Assembly (NCBI GenBank): GCA_002336985.1
Contig: DDFE01000148.1
Location: 1-44,263 of the forward strand
DNA length: 44,263 bases
Direction of reading: 5' to 3'
Origin: Sphingomonadales bacterium UBA1936
Lineage (GTDB): Bacteria > Pseudomonadota > Alphaproteobacteria > Sphingomonadales > Sphingomonadaceae
Position numbers and translations under genes: made by a program. Below the pieces are notes generated by a model that was not told where the DNA came from, did not search any database, and saw only the letters and a program-made list of their open reading frames with translations. Below, piece by piece: positions 41,738 to 44,263 of this stretch; position 1 is the first letter of the stretch, and each line of letters starts with the position of its first letter.

Positions 41738-42082
41738 ATGTTTATTTCACCCGCTTACGCACAGGCCGCGACTACGGCCGCCCAGCCTGACGGCATGTCC
41801 GCATTCCTCGTGCAGATGATGCCCTTGCTGCTCATCTTCGTCGTCTTCTGGTTCCTCATCTTCCGCCCGCAGCAACAGCGCGCGAAGCAGCACCGGGCCA
41901 AGCTCGATGCGGTCAAGAAGAACGACCAGGTGGTGACCGGCGGCGGCCTGATCGGCAAGGTGATCAAGGTCGACGGTGAACAGGTCGAGGTCGAGATCGC
42001 GACGAACGTGCGCGTGAAAGCGCTGAAGGCGACGTTGAGCGACGTCGTGTCGCCCACCGCTGCCAAGCCCGCGAACGACTAA
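41738..42082 (+). CDS. yajC: Preprotein translocase subunit YajC
   Basis: This is a 114-residue protein with one membrane helix (VQMMPLLLIFVVFWFLIFRPQQQRAKQH, the YajC signature) and a basic cytoplasmic part with VVTGGGLIGKVIKVDGEQVEVEIA. The front FISPAYAQAATTAAQP is typical of alphaproteobacterial YajC; ATG 41738 is chosen over an in-frame start at 41660 that lies across the tRNA upstream region. It forms a complex with SecD/SecF and is core chromosome. Confidence 0.93.
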   Translation: MFISPAYAQAATTAAQPDGMSAFLVQMMPLLLIFVVFWFLIFRPQQQRAKQHRAKLDAVKKNDQVVTGGGLIGKVIKVDGEQVEVEIATNVRVKALKATLSDVVSPTAAKPAND

Positions 42083-42096
42083 AAGGCGCCGAAGCG

Positions 42097-43698
42097 ATGC
42101 TCGATTTCCCGCGCTGGAAGGTTTTCTCGATCATGCTGGTCGTGATCGTGGCAGTCCTTGCCGCGATCCCAAGCCTGATGCCGCAATCGACCGCGGACCA
42201 ATTGGGCATCGGCAAGGCGCCGCGCATCAACTTGGGCCTCGACCTGTCGGGCGGCAGCCATCTGCTGCTCGAAGCAGAGACCAAGGACGTTGCGAACCAG
42301 CGGCTCGACGTGATGGACGATTCGGTGCGTGCCGCCATGCGCCGCGCCAGCCCGGCCATCGAGATCGGCGATATCTCGCGAGCCGATGGCGCGCTGGCCT
42401 TCATGGTGCGCGACCCGTCGCGGCTTGATGCCGCCGTCGAACTGGTCCGCGGACTGAGCTCACCGGTCGGCGTTACCGGACAGCGCGATTACAACGTCGC
42501 CGTCGTCGATTCGACGCGGATCACGATCACGCCGACCGATGCGGGCAACACCGCCGCGGTCGAAAGCGCGATGCAGGTCGCGACCGAAGTCGTGCGCCGC
42601 CGTATCGACGAACTGGGCACGCGCGAACCGACGATCATCCGTCAGGGCTCGAACCGCATCGTCGTCCAGGTGCCGGGCCTGCAGAACCCCGAGGCGCTGA
42701 AGTCCCTGCTCGGCAAGACGGCGAAGCTCGAATTCAAGCTGGTCGACCTTGCCGCCGATCCGGTCGAGGTTGCGAAGGGCAATGCGCCTCCAGGCAGTCA
42801 GGTCGTCCCTTACCCAGGCAATCCCGCCGGCGGCCCGTCGATCGCGGTCAAGCGCCGCGTGATCATTAGCGGCGATGAGCTGGCCGATGCGACGCAGGGC
42901 TTCGACCAGCAATCGAACTCGCCGGTCGTGAACATCAAGTTCAACGGGCAGGGATCGAAGAAATTCGCCCGCGTGACGCAGGAAAACACCGGCAAGCCGT
43001 TCGCGATGATCCTCGACGGCACCGTGCTGTCCGCGCCGAACATCAACGAGCCGATCTTGGGCGGTTCCGCGCAGATTTCGGGCAGCTTTACCGTGCCGAG
43101 CGCGAATGCGCTCGCGATCCAGTTGCGCTCGGGCAAGCTGCCTGTGCCGCTGAAGGTCATCGAGGAACGCACCGTCGGGCCGGGCCTCGGTGCCGACTCG
43201 ATCCGCGCGGGCGTTACCGCGTCGGTCATCGCATCGGTCGCGGTCGTGATCTTCATGTTCGTGAGCTATGGCCGCTTCGGCATTTTCGCGAACCTCGCGG
43301 TGATCGCCAACATCTTCATCATCCTGGCGGTGATGGCGCTGCTCGGCGCGACGCTTACGTTGCCGGGCATCGCAGGCTTCGTGCTGACCATCGGTACCGC
43401 GGTCGATGCGAACGTGCTGATCAACGAACGTATCCGCGAAGAGCAGCGTCGAGGACGCAGCGCGAACCAGTCGGTCGAGTTCGGCTACAAGGAAGCGAGC
43501 CGCACGATTTTCGAAGCGAACACGGTTCACTTCATCTCGGGTCTCGTCATGCTGCTGCTCGGCTCGGGTCCGGTGAAGGGTTTCGCGGTCGTGCTGCTGA
43601 TCGGCATTTTCGCGACTTATTTCACCGCCGTGTTCTTCACGCGGATGATGGCCGCCCGCTACCTGCGCCGGTCGCGTCCGACCGTATTGCACGTTTAA
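42097..43698 (+). CDS. secD: Protein translocase subunit SecD
   Basis: This is a 533-residue protein with a first membrane helix (VFSIMLVVIVAVLAAIPSLMP), a large periplasmic domain beginning GLDLSGGSHLLLE, and five C-terminal helices with conserved GTAVDANVLINERIREE and FSTFA-like end. It uses the proton gradient to help translocation of exported proteins. It begins 14 bases after yajC and ends 15 before secF. Confidence 0.95.
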   Translation: MLDFPRWKVFSIMLVVIVAVLAAIPSLMPQSTADQLGIGKAPRINLGLDLSGGSHLLLEAETKDVANQRLDVMDDSVRAAMRRASPAIEIGDISRADGALAFMVRDPSRLDAAVELVRGLSSPVGVTGQRDYNVAVVDSTRITITPTDAGNTAAVESAMQVATEVVRRRIDELGTREPTIIRQGSNRIVVQVPGLQNPEALKSLLGKTAKLEFKLVDLAADPVEVAKGNAPPGSQVVPYPGNPAGGPSIAVKRRVIISGDELADATQGFDQQSNSPVVNIKFNGQGSKKFARVTQENTGKPFAMILDGTVLSAPNINEPILGGSAQISGSFTVPSANALAIQLRSGKLPVPLKVIEERTVGPGLGADSIRAGVTASVIASVAVVIFMFVSYGRFGIFANLAVIANIFIILAVMALLGATLTLPGIAGFVLTIGTAVDANVLINERIREEQRRGRSANQSVEFGYKEASRTIFEANTVHFISGLVMLLLGSGPVKGFAVVLLIGIFATYFTAVFFTRMMAARYLRRSRPTVLHV

Positions 43699-43713
43699 CT
43701 GGAAGTGATGGCC

Positions 43714-44263
43714 ATGCGCCTTCTGAAACTCGTTCCCGACAACACCAACATCGGCTTCGTCGCGCTTCGCAAATGGGCGTTCGCGTTCACGATCGTGCTG
43801 ACGCTCGCCGCCTGTGTCGCGGTCGGCATGAAAGGCCTGAACCTGGGCGTCGATTTCGTCGGCGGCCTGATGATCGAGGCGAAGTTCAAGGAAACACCTT
43901 CGCTCGACCGCATTCGCGCCGAGATCGAACCACTGCAGGTCGGTGAGGCGTCGCTGCAGCAGTTCGGCGACCCGAAGACCGTGTCGATCCGCCTGCCGCT
44001 GCCGACCAGCACCGATGAAGGCGCGACGAACGCCATCGTCAACAAGGTGAAGGCGGCGCTGACCACGGCCAATCCCGGCGTCGAGTTCAGCCGGTACGAC
44101 ACGGTGTCGGGCAAGGTTTCGGGCGAGTTGATCCGCAATGGTGCGCTGGCGGTCATCATCGCGACGCTTGCGATCGCGATCTTCAGCTGGCTGCGTTACG
44201 AATGGCAGTTCGGTGTCTCGACCTTCGTCGCAATCGCACACGACGTGCTGGTGACGCTCGGCT
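43714..44263 (+). CDS. secF: Protein translocase subunit SecF, 3' end outside window
   Basis: The visible ~183 residues start RLLKLVPDNTNIGFVALRKWAFAFTIVLTLAAC, followed by LNLGVDFVGGLMIEAKF and the second membrane region (ALAVIIATLAIAIFSWLRYEWQFGV), as in SecF. The frame is open at the window edge. ATG 43714 has GGAAG eight bases upstream and is preferred over ATG 43708, which would be too close. It completes the yajC-secD-secF operon. Confidence 0.93.
   Translation, partial: MRLLKLVPDNTNIGFVALRKWAFAFTIVLTLAACVAVGMKGLNLGVDFVGGLMIEAKFKETPSLDRIRAEIEPLQVGEASLQQFGDPKTVSIRLPLPTSTDEGATNAIVNKVKAALTTANPGVEFSRYDTVSGKVSGELIRNGALAVIIATLAIAIFSWLRYEWQFGVSTFVAIAHDVLVTLG

Overview
The window looks like part of an alphaproteobacterial genome, most likely a sphingomonad (Sphingomonas, Sphingopyxis, Sphingobium or a relative). 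This rests on high G+C, codon use, the style of the right-hand yajC-secD-secF operon and the gene families in the accessory part. Most of the window (about 1 to 41,530) appears to be cargo and transfer genes of an integrative and conjugative element (ICE) or large genomic island. A tyrosine integrase (40127-41359) sits next to the 3' end of an intact tRNA-Pro(GGG) gene (41532-41608), and core chromosome (yajC, secD, secF) follows to the right. The other end of the element was not found by eye and probably lies left of the window.

Layout from left to right. (1) 1-603: tail of a nucleotidyltransferase/HEPN protein cut by the window edge. (2) 750-4930: PepSY protein, COG4705-type membrane protein, OmpR-type response regulator, histidine kinase and a thioredoxin-reductase-like flavoprotein. 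(3) 5264-8733: AAA ATPase plus subtilisin-like protease, matching the ietAS defence/exclusion pair. (4) 8863-12057: an isolated fliE, a DedA-type membrane protein on the minus strand with an apparent non-ATG start, a small membrane protein, an atypical Nramp transporter and a small CxxC protein. (5) 12194-13545: a HEPN protein of ApeA type broken by a one-base frameshift. (6) 13691-21525: a minus-strand metal-efflux cluster (MFS exporter, His-rich small protein, TolC/adaptor/RND pump) with a divergent CsoR-type repressor and two G-tract operators. (7) 21715-33769: a TraG-TrbBCDEJLFGI conjugation module with CopG-like, DUF2274 and AlpA-like accessory genes. (8) 33856-35822: a small protein, two stand-alone receiver proteins and a secreted cysteine-containing protein. 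(9) 35888-38535: an arsR-arsC-arsC-arsH-aqpS arsenic operon with 4-base overlaps at every junction. (10) 38844-40096: a winged-helix protein plus nucleotidyltransferase that resembles an AbiE-like toxin-antitoxin pair, preceded by a symmetric operator. (11) integrase, tRNA-Pro, yajC-secD-secF.

The genes fit a mobile element that combines metal and metalloid resistance, self-transfer and several anti-invader or stabilisation modules (ietAS, NTase/HEPN, ApeA-like HEPN, wHTH/NTase). No relaxase or TraF-type peptidase is visible beside traG, so a full transfer set would have to be completed from outside the window. The best candidate for a poorly described system is the wHTH/NTase pair at 38.8-40.1 kb with its operator. 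The divergent CxxC-protein/HEPN locus around 12.1 kb and the orphan fliE next to ietAS are the next most unusual items. No CRISPR array, rRNA or intact insertion sequence was seen. All assignments come from reading the sequence and from knowledge of the families; no database search was run.
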